Origin: a bacterium 1XD21-70
GTDB lineage: Bacteria > Bacillota > Clostridia > Lachnospirales > Lachnospiraceae
Direction of reading: 5' to 3'
DNA length: 55,240 nucleotides
NCBI GenBank assembly: GCA_003669055.1
Contig: RAYB01000036.1
Coordinates: forward strand, 1 to 55,240
This document shows positions 42,542 to 50,796 of the stretch, one piece after another (position 1 is the first letter of the stretch; each line of letters begins with the position of its first letter). The position numbers and the translations under genes were made by a program. The notes under the pieces are model-generated. The model saw only the letters and a list, made by a program, of their open reading frames with translations. It was not told where the DNA came from and made no database searches.

Positions 42542-43771
42542 ATGGGCGATGGGACAGGGTTTGAAAAATTTCGTAAACTGCTGCCTGCGGCGCAGCGCTA
42601 TACTTACCTCAATTCGGCAGGATGCGGGCCGCTGCCGAAGCCGGTGATAGAAGGGATGGAACGGGTTTTCCGGTATATGTACGAGGAAGGCCAGATCAAA
42701 GTCCAGGTACATGACGACCTCTTTGGGTATCTGGAACAGGCGAGGCGGGACGTCGCCGCTTTTTTGGGGGCTTCCCCGGAGGAGATTTTCTTTGTGCGCT
42801 GCATAGCCGAGGGGCTGAATACGGTGAGTTATATGCTGGAATTGGGAGAGGGGGATGAAGTCCTGGTATCGGATCAGGAAAACCCCGCGGCATTGCTGCC
42901 GTTCTTTGCCGCTGAGAAAATAAGGGGGTTTTGCACGGTGAAGTTTTGTGCTTCGGGCGGGTATGAGGAGATTGTCGGCCGGTTTGCAGGGGCACTGACA
43001 AAAAAGACCAGGCTGGCGGTGTTCAGCCATGTGCTCCATGCCGTGGGAAGCTGCATGCCGGCGAGGGAACTTTGCGCGGCTGCCAGGGAAAGAGGGGTGC
43101 TGACCGTGTTAGACGGTGCCCAGGCCGCAGGGAATGCCATGATTGATGTGAAGGATATCGGGTGTGATTTCTATGTCTGCTCCTGCCACAAATGGCTGTG
43201 CGGGCCGGAAGGGATTGCAGCGGTCTATATCCGCAGGGAACTGACCGGGGAGGTGAGGGTGCCGTTCGGCGGGGTGGGGATGCAAAAGGATTTCGATATT
43301 GACAGCAACCAGGTCATCCTCAGGGACGATGCGCGCCGCTTCGAGTACGGCGGGAAACATATTCCGATGTACACGGCTTTTTCGACGACGATTGCCCTTG
43401 CAAGGGAGATCGGCATGGAAAACATCGTCAGGCGCCAGAAGCAGCTGAACGATTATTGCAGGCAGGTGTTTGGGAGGCGGATCCCACAGGCAGTGATTCT
43501 TTCTCCTGCGGATGACCGGCTAAAGAGTGGGATCTTTGCGTTTTCCCTGCCGGGAGCCGACCACCGGGAACTGGTTCGGGAGGCATTTGCCCAAGAAGGC
43601 ATCATCATACAATACCGAACCGTCAACCTAAGGACAAGGGAGGAAGGGATCCGGGTATCCAACAACTGGTTTGTGCGGGAGGAAGAGATTGACAAGCTGG
43701 CGGATTTTATTTGCGGGTACCTGTCCGGCGTCAGGCGGAATTCCCCGGCAGAGAAGGGGCAGGCAGGATAG
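42542..43771 (+). CDS. Class V PLP-dependent enzyme (isopenicillin-N-epimerase/desulfurase-like)
   Basis: A 409-residue fold-type I PLP enzyme of aminotransferase class V. Marks are YTYLNSAGCGPLPKPV at the N-terminus, FSHVLHAVGSCMPA, VLDGAQAAGNAMIDVKDIGCDFYVCSCHKWLCGPEGIAAVYI with the cofactor Asp and Schiff-base Lys (SCHKWL), and a C-terminal EGIRVSNNWF. It lacks a clear catalytic Cys loop of cysteine desulfurases and looks nearer to CefD-like epimerases or lyases. As the last gene of the TRAP operon it may racemise or cleave an amino acid released by the hydrolases. Start by GGAGGGGC before 42542. Confidence 0.85.
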   Translation: MGDGTGFEKFRKLLPAAQRYTYLNSAGCGPLPKPVIEGMERVFRYMYEEGQIKVQVHDDLFGYLEQARRDVAAFLGASPEEIFFVRCIAEGLNTVSYMLELGEGDEVLVSDQENPAALLPFFAAEKIRGFCTVKFCASGGYEEIVGRFAGALTKKTRLAVFSHVLHAVGSCMPARELCAAARERGVLTVLDGAQAAGNAMIDVKDIGCDFYVCSCHKWLCGPEGIAAVYIRRELTGEVRVPFGGVGMQKDFDIDSNQVILRDDARRFEYGGKHIPMYTAFSTTIALAREIGMENIVRRQKQLNDYCRQVFGRRIPQAVILSPADDRLKSGIFAFSLPGADHRELVREAFAQEGIIIQYRTVNLRTREEGIRVSNNWFVREEEIDKLADFICGYLSGVRRNSPAEKGQAG

Positions 43772-43814
43772 GAGGCGGGGGCATTTGCCCCGCCTGCCGG
43801 GATATAATGCTTAA

Positions 43815-43859
43815 AAGGCAGGATGCAGAGAATAAAGTACTTGCATCCTGCTTCTTTTT
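43815..43859 (+). terminator. Terminator of the TRAP operon
   Basis: GGCAGGATGCA pairs with TGCATCCTGC around a 15-base loop, followed by TTCTTTTT. Confidence 0.85.
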
Positions 43860-43880
43860 GTGATACTATCTCCCTCATGA

Positions 43881-43913
43881 GCACAAATGTACATGGGAAG
43901 CGTACAAATGTGC
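43881..43913. promoter_or_regulatory. Inverted repeat before the ACT-domain gene
   Basis: GCACAAATGTAC and GTACAAATGTGC, nine bases apart, form an imperfect palindrome (5 and 4 paired bases around an internal loop). It lies 38 bases before the start codon and could be an operator for the ACT-hom pair, perhaps autoregulated by the HTH of the ACT protein. Confidence 0.4.
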
Positions 43914-43950
43914 GCCGGGCACCTGTAGTCTTAGCACAGGAGGACTTGTT

Positions 43951-44397
43951 ATGACAGAGGAAAAAACCAAATATTTTGTAGTAAAGCAAAGGGCAGTGCC
44001 GGAAGTCCTGCTAAAGGTCGTGGAGGCGAAAAAGCTTCTGGAATCCGAGCAGGTCATGACCGTGCAGGAGGCTGCCGAGCGGGTGGGGATCAGCCGCAGT
44101 TCTTTTTACAAGTATAAGGATGATATCCTGCCCTTTTATGACAATACGAAGGGGAAGACGGTGACTTTCGTTATGCAGATGGACGACCGCCAGGGATTGC
44201 TTTCAGACCTCTTGCATGTTGTAGCGGTCTACCGGGCAAATATCCTGACGATCCATCAGAGCATCCCGGTCAACGGCGTGGCCACCCTGACTTTGTCGGT
44301 GGAGATAAAGGCGGATACAGGAAATGTCTCGCGGATGGTTGAGGAGATGGAGGAGCAGCAGGGGATCCATTATGTGAAGATCCTGGCACGGGAGTAG
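43951..44397 (+). CDS. HTH plus ACT domain protein (UPF0735/PheB-like)
   Basis: A 148-residue protein. Residues 1-60 contain a helix-turn-helix (LLESEQVMTVQEAAERVGISRSSFYKYKDDILPF), and residues 70-145 an ACT domain (KTVTFVMQMDDRQGLLSDLLHVVAVYRANILTIHQ) that usually binds an amino acid. This is the UPF0735/PheB form. Placed before hom, it probably senses threonine, methionine or an aromatic amino acid and controls the pathway. AGGAGGAC precedes the ATG. Binding partner and ligand are inferred, not shown. Confidence 0.88.
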   Translation: MTEEKTKYFVVKQRAVPEVLLKVVEAKKLLESEQVMTVQEAAERVGISRSSFYKYKDDILPFYDNTKGKTVTFVMQMDDRQGLLSDLLHVVAVYRANILTIHQSIPVNGVATLTLSVEIKADTGNVSRMVEEMEEQQGIHYVKILARE

Positions 44398-44504
44398 AAA
44401 GCCCTGCCGGAGGGCGGATCCGGCGGGAACCGGCACTGTATGGATGCGGCAAAGACGCCGGGCGCGGTTATGGCGATAACGATACGGAAACGAGGAGAGC
44501 GATT

Positions 44505-45752
44505 ATGATGTATGCAGCGATTATGGGATACGGCACCATTGGGTCTGGCGTGGCACAGATCCTCCTAGAAAGCAGGGAGCGGATTGCCCGTTGTGCCGGG
44601 CAGGAGATCGGATTGAAATATGTTCTGGATTTGCGGGAGTTTCCCGACAGCCCGGTAGCAGACCGGATTGTGCATGATTTCCGGGTGATTGAGGAGGACA
44701 GGCAGGTAAGGCTGGTCGTGGAGGCCATGGGCGGGCTGAATCCGGCCTACCCGTTTGTCAAAGCATGTCTGAATGCAGGCAAGCATGTGGTGACTTCCAA
44801 CAAGGCGCTGGTGGCGGCTCATGGGACGGAACTTTTGCAGATTGCGCGGGATAAGGGGGTGAATTTCTTCTTTGAAGCCAGTGTCGGGGGAGGGATCCCG
44901 ATTATCCGGACTTTGTACCGCTGCCTGATGGGGGAGGGGATCCGGGAGATTACCGGGATCTTAAACGGCACGACGAACTTCATCCTGACCAAGATGGACC
45001 GGGAGGGAGCCTCCTTTGACGAGGTCTTGCGTGAGGCGCAGGAGTTGGGGTATGCGGAGCAAAACCCGCAGGCGGATGTAGAAGGCCATGATACCTGCCG
45101 CAAAATCGCGATCCTGACGGCGATGGTGACTGGGAAGGAAGTAAATTACGAGGATATTTCCACCGAAGGCATTACCAGGATCACAGATATGGATTTTTGC
45201 TATGCAAAGGAACTGGGGGCATCCGTGAAGCTTCTGGGAAGCAGCCGGATAGTGGACGGCAAGGTCTATGTAAGGGTTGCTCCGGTGATGATAGGCAGGG
45301 AACATCCGCTGCATGCGGTCTGCGGCGTATATAATGGGATCCTGGTCAAGAGCGATATGCTGGGCACCTCGATGTATTACGGCAGCGGGGCGGGCAAGCT
45401 TCCCACAGCCAGTGCCGTGGTGGCCGACCTGATAGAAGCCGCCCAGAATGAAGGCATTAATGTGCCGATTGGCTGGGGGGCAGAACGCCAGGAGATCGCA
45501 GATAACGGTACCAGCAAAAGCAGCTATTTTGTCCGCATTTTTGGGGATGCAAACGAGAAGGCAAAGGCAGTGCAGGAGGAATTGGGGGAAGTGCGTACTC
45601 TGGTGCTGGAGGGCGCCGACGAATTTGCGGTTCTTACGAGGGAGATGAGTGAGGCCGAGTTTACCCGGCATGCCATAGCACTGGACAGTAAGTGGCAGAA
45701 GGACGGTGAGGACGGGATCCGGCAGATAATCCGCACGGAGTTGGAGGGCTAA
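44505..45752 (+). CDS. hom: Homoserine dehydrogenase
   Basis: A 415-residue enzyme that reduces aspartate semialdehyde to homoserine, the branch point to threonine and methionine. The Rossmann nucleotide motif MGYGTIGSGVAQILL is at residues 8-22; the catalytic region GGGIPIIRTL, GILNGTTNFILTKM and LGYAEQNPQADVEGHDTCRKIAI, with the conserved Asp/Lys/Glu, is intact; the final 90 residues resemble an ACT tail (SSYFVRIFGD and onward). Two ATGs are adjacent; the first is taken, with AGGAG seven bases before. The next gene starts within three bases of the stop. Confidence 0.95.
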   Translation: MMYAAIMGYGTIGSGVAQILLESRERIARCAGQEIGLKYVLDLREFPDSPVADRIVHDFRVIEEDRQVRLVVEAMGGLNPAYPFVKACLNAGKHVVTSNKALVAAHGTELLQIARDKGVNFFFEASVGGGIPIIRTLYRCLMGEGIREITGILNGTTNFILTKMDREGASFDEVLREAQELGYAEQNPQADVEGHDTCRKIAILTAMVTGKEVNYEDISTEGITRITDMDFCYAKELGASVKLLGSSRIVDGKVYVRVAPVMIGREHPLHAVCGVYNGILVKSDMLGTSMYYGSGAGKLPTASAVVADLIEAAQNEGINVPIGWGAERQEIADNGTSKSSYFVRIFGDANEKAKAVQEELGEVRTLVLEGADEFAVLTREMSEAEFTRHAIALDSKWQKDGEDGIRQIIRTELEG

Positions 45753-45755
45753 GCC

Positions 45756-46076
45756 ATGCTTTCCATGCCATGCCTGTTTTATGCCGTGACCGGGCTGTAT
45801 TGCCCGGGGTGCGGAGGCACACGGGCGGTACGATATCTGCTGCAGGGAGAACTGCTGCTTAGTTTCCGCTTCCATCCGCTGGTGCCGTATGCGGCGCTGG
45901 TGGCGCTTTTGGAGGCTGCAGCCTTTTTGGCGGCGAAGGCCGGCGGCAGGCGCCGGTTTTGTCTGGGCTATGAGAAGGTTTTTTTGTATGCGGCGGCAGG
46001 GATTGTGGCGGTTAATTTTGTGGCCAAGAATGTTTTGCTGGTTTGGTGCGGGATAGACCTGTTGGCAAAACCTTGA
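45756..46076 (+). CDS. DUF2752 membrane protein
   Basis: A 106-residue protein with three membrane helices and the DUF2752 signature GLYCPGCGGTRAVRYLLQGELLLSFRFHPL. The first transmembrane helix of longer family members is short or absent here. GGAGGG for this gene lies within the hom 3' end, so translation is coupled. The Cys pair might bind a metal. Function is unknown. A terminator follows. Confidence 0.82.
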   Translation: MLSMPCLFYAVTGLYCPGCGGTRAVRYLLQGELLLSFRFHPLVPYAALVALLEAAAFLAAKAGGRRRFCLGYEKVFLYAAAGIVAVNFVAKNVLLVWCGIDLLAKP

Positions 46077-46087
46077 GAAATAAAGGA

Positions 46088-46139
46088 AATCCCCCGGGTT
46101 CTGTAAACGGGCAGAACCCTGGGGGATCTTTATTTTGTT
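46088..46139. terminator. Bidirectional terminator between DUF2752 and DUF4190 genes
   Basis: ATCCCCCGGGTTCTG pairs with CAGAACCCTGGGGGAT around an eight-base loop, followed by CTTTATTTT. It overlaps the end of the convergent gene. Confidence 0.88.
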
Positions 46140-46477
46140 GTGAATGTATTTAGCATGTCCTGGTAGTGCCTCATCATCTCACGCTGCATCGCCACATAGT
46201 TGGGGTCATCAAGCATCCGCATGGTGAGGACATAAACGGCCAGGAAGACGAAGCTGCTGACGACTCCGCAGATCCCCATGACGGTTCCGGCTATGGCTGG
46301 CCCGGTCATCGGCTGGCCGTTCTTGGAAAAATAGGCAGCCATCAGCGCGGTTGCGCCCAAAAGAAGCTGTATGGGCGGGGATACGCAGGCGAACAAGGCA
46401 AAGATGCCGATTGCCAGGCTGAAAAAAGCGAAGGTGTTGGTTCTTTTGTCTGGTGATTGTATATGGTTTTGTTCCAT
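46130..46477 (-). CDS. DUF4190-like small membrane protein
   Basis: A 115-residue protein: a polar N-terminus, then two membrane helices (FAFFSLAIGIFALFACVSPP, AIAGTVMGICGVVSSFVFLAVYVL) enclosing GATALMAAYFSKNGQPMTGPAIAG, the typical DUF4190 or related pattern of small Firmicute membrane proteins, and a C-terminal amphipathic helix (YVAMQREMMRHYQDMLN). CGGAGGAATATCT precedes the ATG. Its promoter region carries an inserted miniature element that duplicated the -10 box. Confidence 0.65.
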   Translation of the reverse strand: MEQNHIQSPDKRTNTFAFFSLAIGIFALFACVSPPIQLLLGATALMAAYFSKNGQPMTGPAIAGTVMGICGVVSSFVFLAVYVLTMRMLDDPNYVAMQREMMRHYQDMLNTFTTK

Positions 46478-46569
46478 AGATATTCCTCCGAAAGTGTGTA
46501 CCTGGCCCGCTTAGGATCTGCCCTCCTTTTGGGCGGGCGCGGACCGGCACATGTATGATCTCTGCCGAG

Positions 46570-46682
46570 ATTATACCATGTCCACTAACCTCATGCTGCG
46601 CCTTTGGCTTGCATTCGCTAAGGGGACAGGTATGGCTCTCACTAAGCTCGAAAATACCTCGCTAAGTGTTCACATTATACCA
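46570..46682. mobile_element. Small intergenic element between 9-bp direct repeats
   Basis: ATTATACCA occurs at 46570-46578 and 46674-46682, flanking 95 bases built from four related palindromic units (CACTTAGCGAG-like half-sites). The ends are imperfect inverted repeats (TGTCCACTAACC and TGAACACTTAGC). The direct repeat reads TGGTATAAT on the minus strand, an extended -10 box. A -35 TTGTGG (46702-46697) stands 17 bases before the upstream copy, so the element seems to have inserted exactly in the -10 of the DUF4190-gene promoter. Confidence 0.6.
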
Positions 46683-46746
46683 CGAATTCTTTTGCTCCAC
46701 AAGAGGCGGGGGAGGGAAAGGGAATTTTTTTAAGAATTAGAGCTGC

Positions 46747-46775
46747 TTGCATAACTCCCCGATATGAATTATAAT
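46747..46775 (+). promoter_or_regulatory. tex: Promoter of tex
   Basis: TTGCAT (46747-46752), a 17-base spacer and TATAAT (46770-46775), 39 bases before the start codon. Confidence 0.75.
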
Positions 46776-46814
46776 GTACAGGCGGAAACCAAGAAATGTG
46801 AGGAAAACTAAAGT

Positions 46815-48956
46815 ATGGACATTATAAAGGTGCTACAAGAAGAACTGCAGATCCGGTACCAGCAGGCAGAGGCGGCGGTGAAGCTGATTGACGAGGGGAA
46901 CACGATACCCTTCATTGCCCGCTACCGCAAAGAGGTTACCGGTGCACTGGACGATGAGGTGCTTAGGAACTTGGACGAGCGGCTCCGTTACCTGAGGAAT
47001 TTGGAGGAGAAGAAGGAGCAGGTGATATCCTCGATCCGGGAGCAGGAGAAGCTGACCCCTGAATTGGAGGCGCAGATCCGTGCTGCCATGACCCAGGTGG
47101 CAGTGGATGATTTATACCGCCCTTACCGGCCGAAGCGCAGGACACGTGCCATGATTGCCAAGGAGAAAGGGTTGGAACCGCTGGCTGACCTGATCGCCCT
47201 GCAGCAGCTGCAGCAGCCGGTGGAGAAGGCGGCGGAAGGCTATGTGTCGGAGGAAAAAGGGGTGGCTTCGGCGGCGGAGGCGGTAGCCGGGGCGAAGGAT
47301 ATACTGGCCGAGCGGATTTCCGACAACGCACAGTACCGTGCCTATATCCGGAAAGCAACCGTGGAGCAGGGGATGGTCACTTCCTCTGCCAAGGATGAAA
47401 AGGAACAATCGGTCTATGAGATGTATTATAATTATACCGAGCCGGTCAGGCGCTGCGCCGGCCACCGGGTCTTGGCGCTGAACCGGGGCGAGAAGGAAAA
47501 GCTGCTGTCAGTAAAGGTCGAGGCTCCGGAGGAAACGATCCTGCGCTACCTGGAAAAGCAGACGGTGCTTCGTGACAACCCCTATACCGCGCCGATCTTA
47601 AAAGATGTGGCGGCAGACAGCTATAACCGCCTGATTGCCCCGGCGATCGAGCGGGAGGTGCGGGGAGAACTGACAGAAAAGGCGGAGGCCGGTGCGATCA
47701 AGGTGTTTGGCAAGAACTTAGAGCAGCTTTTGATGCAGCCGCCGATTGCCGGGCGGGTGGTGCTAGGCTGGGATCCGGCCTTCCGCACCGGCTGCAAACT
47801 GGCCGTGGTTGACGAGACCGGCAAGGTTTTGGATACGACCGTGATCTACCCGACCGCTCCCCAGAACAAGGTGGAGGCATCCAAGGATATCCTGAAAAAA
47901 TTGATAAAAAAATATCATATATCGCTGATCTCCGTGGGCAACGGCACGGCATCCCGGGAGTCGGAGATGGTCATTGTGGAACTGTTAAAGGAACTGCCGG
48001 AGCCGGTGCAGTACGTGATTGTCAATGAGGCGGGGGCTTCCGTATATTCGGCCAGTAAGCTGGCTACGGAAGAGTTCCCCAATTTCGATGTGGGGCAGCG
48101 GAGTGCGGCTTCTATTGCCCGCCGCCTGCAGGATCCTCTGGCGGAACTGGTTAAGATTGACCCCAAGTCTATCGGCGTGGGGCAATACCAGCATGATATG
48201 AACCAGAAGAACCTCAGTGAAGCGCTGCAGGGAGTGGTGGAGGACTGCGTCAATAAGGTGGGCGTGGACTTGAATACGGCTTCCGCATCGCTGCTGGAAT
48301 ATATTTCGGGCATCACAAAAACGATTGCAAAGAACATCGTTGCCTACCGGGAGGAGAACGGTGCATTTACTGACCGGAAACAGCTGCTGAAGGTGGCAAA
48401 GCTAGGGCCGAAGGCGTATGAGCAGTGTGCCGGGTTTATGCGGATTGCCGGTGGGAAGAACCCCTTAGACGGCACATCCGTGCATCCGGAGAGCTATGGG
48501 GCAGCACTGGCACTGCTGGAAAAGCTTGGTTTTGCACCGCAGGATATCACCCGGGGCGGCCTGAAGGGACTTGGGAAAAAGATCCATGATTACAAGAAGA
48601 TGGCGGCAGAACTGAATGTGGGAGACATGACCTTGCAAGACATCGTCAAGGAACTGGAAAAGCCTGCCCGCGACCCGCGTGAGGAGATGCCGAAGCCGAT
48701 CCTGCGCACCGATGTGCTGGAGATGAAAGACTTAGCCCCGGGGATGGTTCTCAAGGGCACTGTGCGCAACGTCATTGATTTCGGGGCATTTGTGGATATT
48801 GGCGTGCATCAGGACGGGCTGGTACATATCTCCCAGCTCTCAGACAAATTTATCAAGCATCCCATGGAGGCGGTGAGCGTAGGGGATATCGTGGAAGTGA
48901 AAGTGCTGAGCGTGGACCTGGCAAAAAAGAGGATTGCGTTGACGATGAAGCTTTGA
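46815..48956 (+). CDS. tex: Tex RNA-binding transcription accessory protein
   Basis: A 713-residue Tex protein. An N-terminal helical region (QAEAAVKLIDEGNTIPFIARYRKEVTGALDDE) is followed by the YqgF/RNase-H-like domain (VVLGWDPAFRTGCKLAVVDETGKVLDT), a helix-hairpin-helix region (LNTASASLLEYISGITKTIAKNIVAYREENG) and a C-terminal S1 domain (LAPGMVLKGTVRNVIDFGAFVDIGVHQDGLVHISQLS). Tex binds RNA and affects transcription and stress tolerance; its exact role is still debated. Length and order are normal. It has its own promoter. Confidence 0.96.
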   Translation: MDIIKVLQEELQIRYQQAEAAVKLIDEGNTIPFIARYRKEVTGALDDEVLRNLDERLRYLRNLEEKKEQVISSIREQEKLTPELEAQIRAAMTQVAVDDLYRPYRPKRRTRAMIAKEKGLEPLADLIALQQLQQPVEKAAEGYVSEEKGVASAAEAVAGAKDILAERISDNAQYRAYIRKATVEQGMVTSSAKDEKEQSVYEMYYNYTEPVRRCAGHRVLALNRGEKEKLLSVKVEAPEETILRYLEKQTVLRDNPYTAPILKDVAADSYNRLIAPAIEREVRGELTEKAEAGAIKVFGKNLEQLLMQPPIAGRVVLGWDPAFRTGCKLAVVDETGKVLDTTVIYPTAPQNKVEASKDILKKLIKKYHISLISVGNGTASRESEMVIVELLKELPEPVQYVIVNEAGASVYSASKLATEEFPNFDVGQRSAASIARRLQDPLAELVKIDPKSIGVGQYQHDMNQKNLSEALQGVVEDCVNKVGVDLNTASASLLEYISGITKTIAKNIVAYREENGAFTDRKQLLKVAKLGPKAYEQCAGFMRIAGGKNPLDGTSVHPESYGAALALLEKLGFAPQDITRGGLKGLGKKIHDYKKMAAELNVGDMTLQDIVKELEKPARDPREEMPKPILRTDVLEMKDLAPGMVLKGTVRNVIDFGAFVDIGVHQDGLVHISQLSDKFIKHPMEAVSVGDIVEVKVLSVDLAKKRIALTMKL

Positions 48957-48995
48957 GGGCAGTTGCAGGATTCGGGAAAGGAATGAAAAAGCCAA

Positions 48996-49496
48996 ATGGA
49001 AAAAGAAATGAAATTTGAGGTGAAGCTGACGGCAAAGGAACTGTGGCAGTTTTCGATGTACCATGCCAATGCCGGCCTCACCGGGCTGTTTAACCTGATT
49101 TTTACAGCGGCAGCATTGTTTCTGCTGGTGTTCCGGTGGGGGGAACTGACGGCGGCTTACCGCCTTTTGATGGTTGGCTGTGTGATGATTTTCACCGTGC
49201 TGCAGCCGCTGCTCCTCTATGGGAAAGTGCGCAAACAGGCGAAAATCCCTGCCATGGCCGAGCCGATGTATTTGACATTTGGGGAGGAAGGGCTGCGGGT
49301 GGAACAGAATGGGCAGGACGCGGCGTTTGCCTGGGAGCAGATGGGGCGCATGGACAAAAAGCCGACCATGGCAGTCCTTTATATGGACCGGGTACATGCT
49401 TACCTGCTGCCAAAGTCTGTTCTGGGGGAGCAGGAGCCTGCGTTTTATGAGATGGCAAAGGCTCACCTGCCGAAGGAGCGGCGGAAGGGGTTTTAG
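48996..49496 (+). CDS. YcxB-like membrane protein
   Basis: A 166-residue protein. Two membrane helices (GLFNLIFTAAALFLLVFRW, LLMVGCVMIFTVLQPLLLYG) are followed by a soluble region (PMYLTFGEEGLRVEQNGQDAAFAWEQMGRMDKKPTMAVLYMDRVHAYLLPKSVLG), the YcxB-type arrangement. Family function is unknown. A second in-frame ATG five codons on is an alternative start; neither has a strong ribosome site. It lies between tex and tsaE and may be part of their transcript. Confidence 0.72.
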   Translation: MEKEMKFEVKLTAKELWQFSMYHANAGLTGLFNLIFTAAALFLLVFRWGELTAAYRLLMVGCVMIFTVLQPLLLYGKVRKQAKIPAMAEPMYLTFGEEGLRVEQNGQDAAFAWEQMGRMDKKPTMAVLYMDRVHAYLLPKSVLGEQEPAFYEMAKAHLPKERRKGF

Positions 49497-49521
49497 TATT
49501 TTACAGGGAAGGGAAAGACTG

Positions 49522-50001
49522 ATGGAGGATCGTAAGAAGGCAGAGGGCAGGATAGTCTGGGAGACGGCGGCGCCGCAGGATACCTATGACCTGGGGAAAC
49601 AGTTTGGGGAGAAGGCGCAGCCGGGGCAGGTCTATTGCCTGGACGGAGATTTGGGGGTGGGGAAAACGGTATTTGCCCAGGGCTTTGCCGCAGGCCTGGG
49701 GATCACGGAGCCGGTTAACAGCCCAACTTTTACCATTGTGCAGCAGTATGGCGGGGGGCGCCTGCCGTTGTACCATTTTGACGTCTACCGGATCGGCAGT
49801 GCGGAGGAAATGGACGAGATCGGTTATGAGGACTGCTTTTATGGGGACGGGGTGTGCCTGATAGAGTGGTCCGAACTGATTGAGGGAATTTTGCCAAAGC
49901 AGGCTGTCCGGGTGCGCATGGAGAAAGACTTAGGGCAGGGTTTCGATTACCGGAGGATAACGGCAGAAGGGATAGCGGCGATGGCAGGGCAGCAGGAATA
50001 G
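49522..50001 (+). CDS. tsaE: tRNA t6A biosynthesis ATPase TsaE
   Basis: A 159-residue P-loop ATPase. Walker A GDLGVGKTVFAQGFA (about residues 42-56), the switch block SPTFTIVQQY and HFDVYRI, and the LIEWSELIEGILP sequence are typical of TsaE (YdiB/YjeE). TsaE works with TsaB and TsaD to put threonylcarbamoyl on A37 of ANN-decoding tRNAs. The ATG at 49522 is chosen because the conserved fold begins shortly after. tsaB follows 36 bases downstream. Confidence 0.94.
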   Translation: MEDRKKAEGRIVWETAAPQDTYDLGKQFGEKAQPGQVYCLDGDLGVGKTVFAQGFAAGLGITEPVNSPTFTIVQQYGGGRLPLYHFDVYRIGSAEEMDEIGYEDCFYGDGVCLIEWSELIEGILPKQAVRVRMEKDLGQGFDYRRITAEGIAAMAGQQE

Positions 50002-50037
50002 GCGTGCCTGAATGAAGCGAAAGGAATAGAGGCGGTT

Positions 50038-50796
50038 ATGAAGATATTGGGAATTGAGAGTTCCTCCCTGGTGGCATCGGTAGCCCTGGTGGCGGACGGC
50101 GTCACAATGGCAGAATATACGGTTAATTTCAAAAAGACCCACTCCCAGACCCTGCTTCCCATGATTGATGAGGTGATGGGAATGCTGGAATTTGAATTGC
50201 CGGAGGTGGATGCGATTGCGGTTTCCGGCGGCCCCGGCTCTTTTACCGGGCTGCGTATTGGGTCGGCGACAGCGAAGGGGCTGGGGCTGGCGCTGGATAA
50301 GCCTCTGATCCATGTGCCGACGCTCGATGCCATGGCATATGGCCTGTTTGGGGCCGCATCGCTTGTCTGCCCGATGATGGATGCACGCAGGAACCAGGTC
50401 TATACGGGGCTGTACCGATGCGGAAGCAGCCTGGAAGTGCTTGTGCCGTCCTGCTCTGTTGATATCGGGGAATGGGCAGAATTGCTGAACGGGCGGGGGG
50501 AGCCGGTGATCTTTTTGGGGGACGGGGTGCCTGTCTACCAGGAATTTTTGGGCAGGCAGCTAAAGGTTTGCTGCCGGTTTGCCCCGGCTCACCTCAACCG
50601 GCAGCGGGCGGCTTCCGTGGCTGCCCTAGGGGCAGTCTATTTGGCTGCCGGGAAGACGGAGACGGCGATGGAACACCGGCCGGATTACTTGAAAAAGGCG
50701 CAGGCGGAACGGGAACTGGAGGAGGCCAGGCGGCAGGGGAAGATGCAGGAACTTGCGGCCGGGCACAGCGTCGGGACCGGGGGGAATTACCGGTGA
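50038..50796 (+). CDS. tsaB: tRNA t6A biosynthesis protein TsaB
   Basis: A 252-residue ASKHA-fold protein: MKILGIESSSLVASVALV at the N-terminus, THSQTLLPMIDEVM, then AIAVSGGPGSFTGLRIGSATAKGLGLAL, the signature of TsaB (YeaZ). It is the inactive paralog of TsaD and forms the dimer on which TsaD and TsaE assemble. A C-terminal helical, Glu/Arg-rich tail is somewhat long. The stop overlaps the rimI start (GTGA at 50793-50796). Confidence 0.94.
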   Translation: MKILGIESSSLVASVALVADGVTMAEYTVNFKKTHSQTLLPMIDEVMGMLEFELPEVDAIAVSGGPGSFTGLRIGSATAKGLGLALDKPLIHVPTLDAMAYGLFGAASLVCPMMDARRNQVYTGLYRCGSSLEVLVPSCSVDIGEWAELLNGRGEPVIFLGDGVPVYQEFLGRQLKVCCRFAPAHLNRQRAASVAALGAVYLAAGKTETAMEHRPDYLKKAQAERELEEARRQGKMQELAAGHSVGTGGNYR

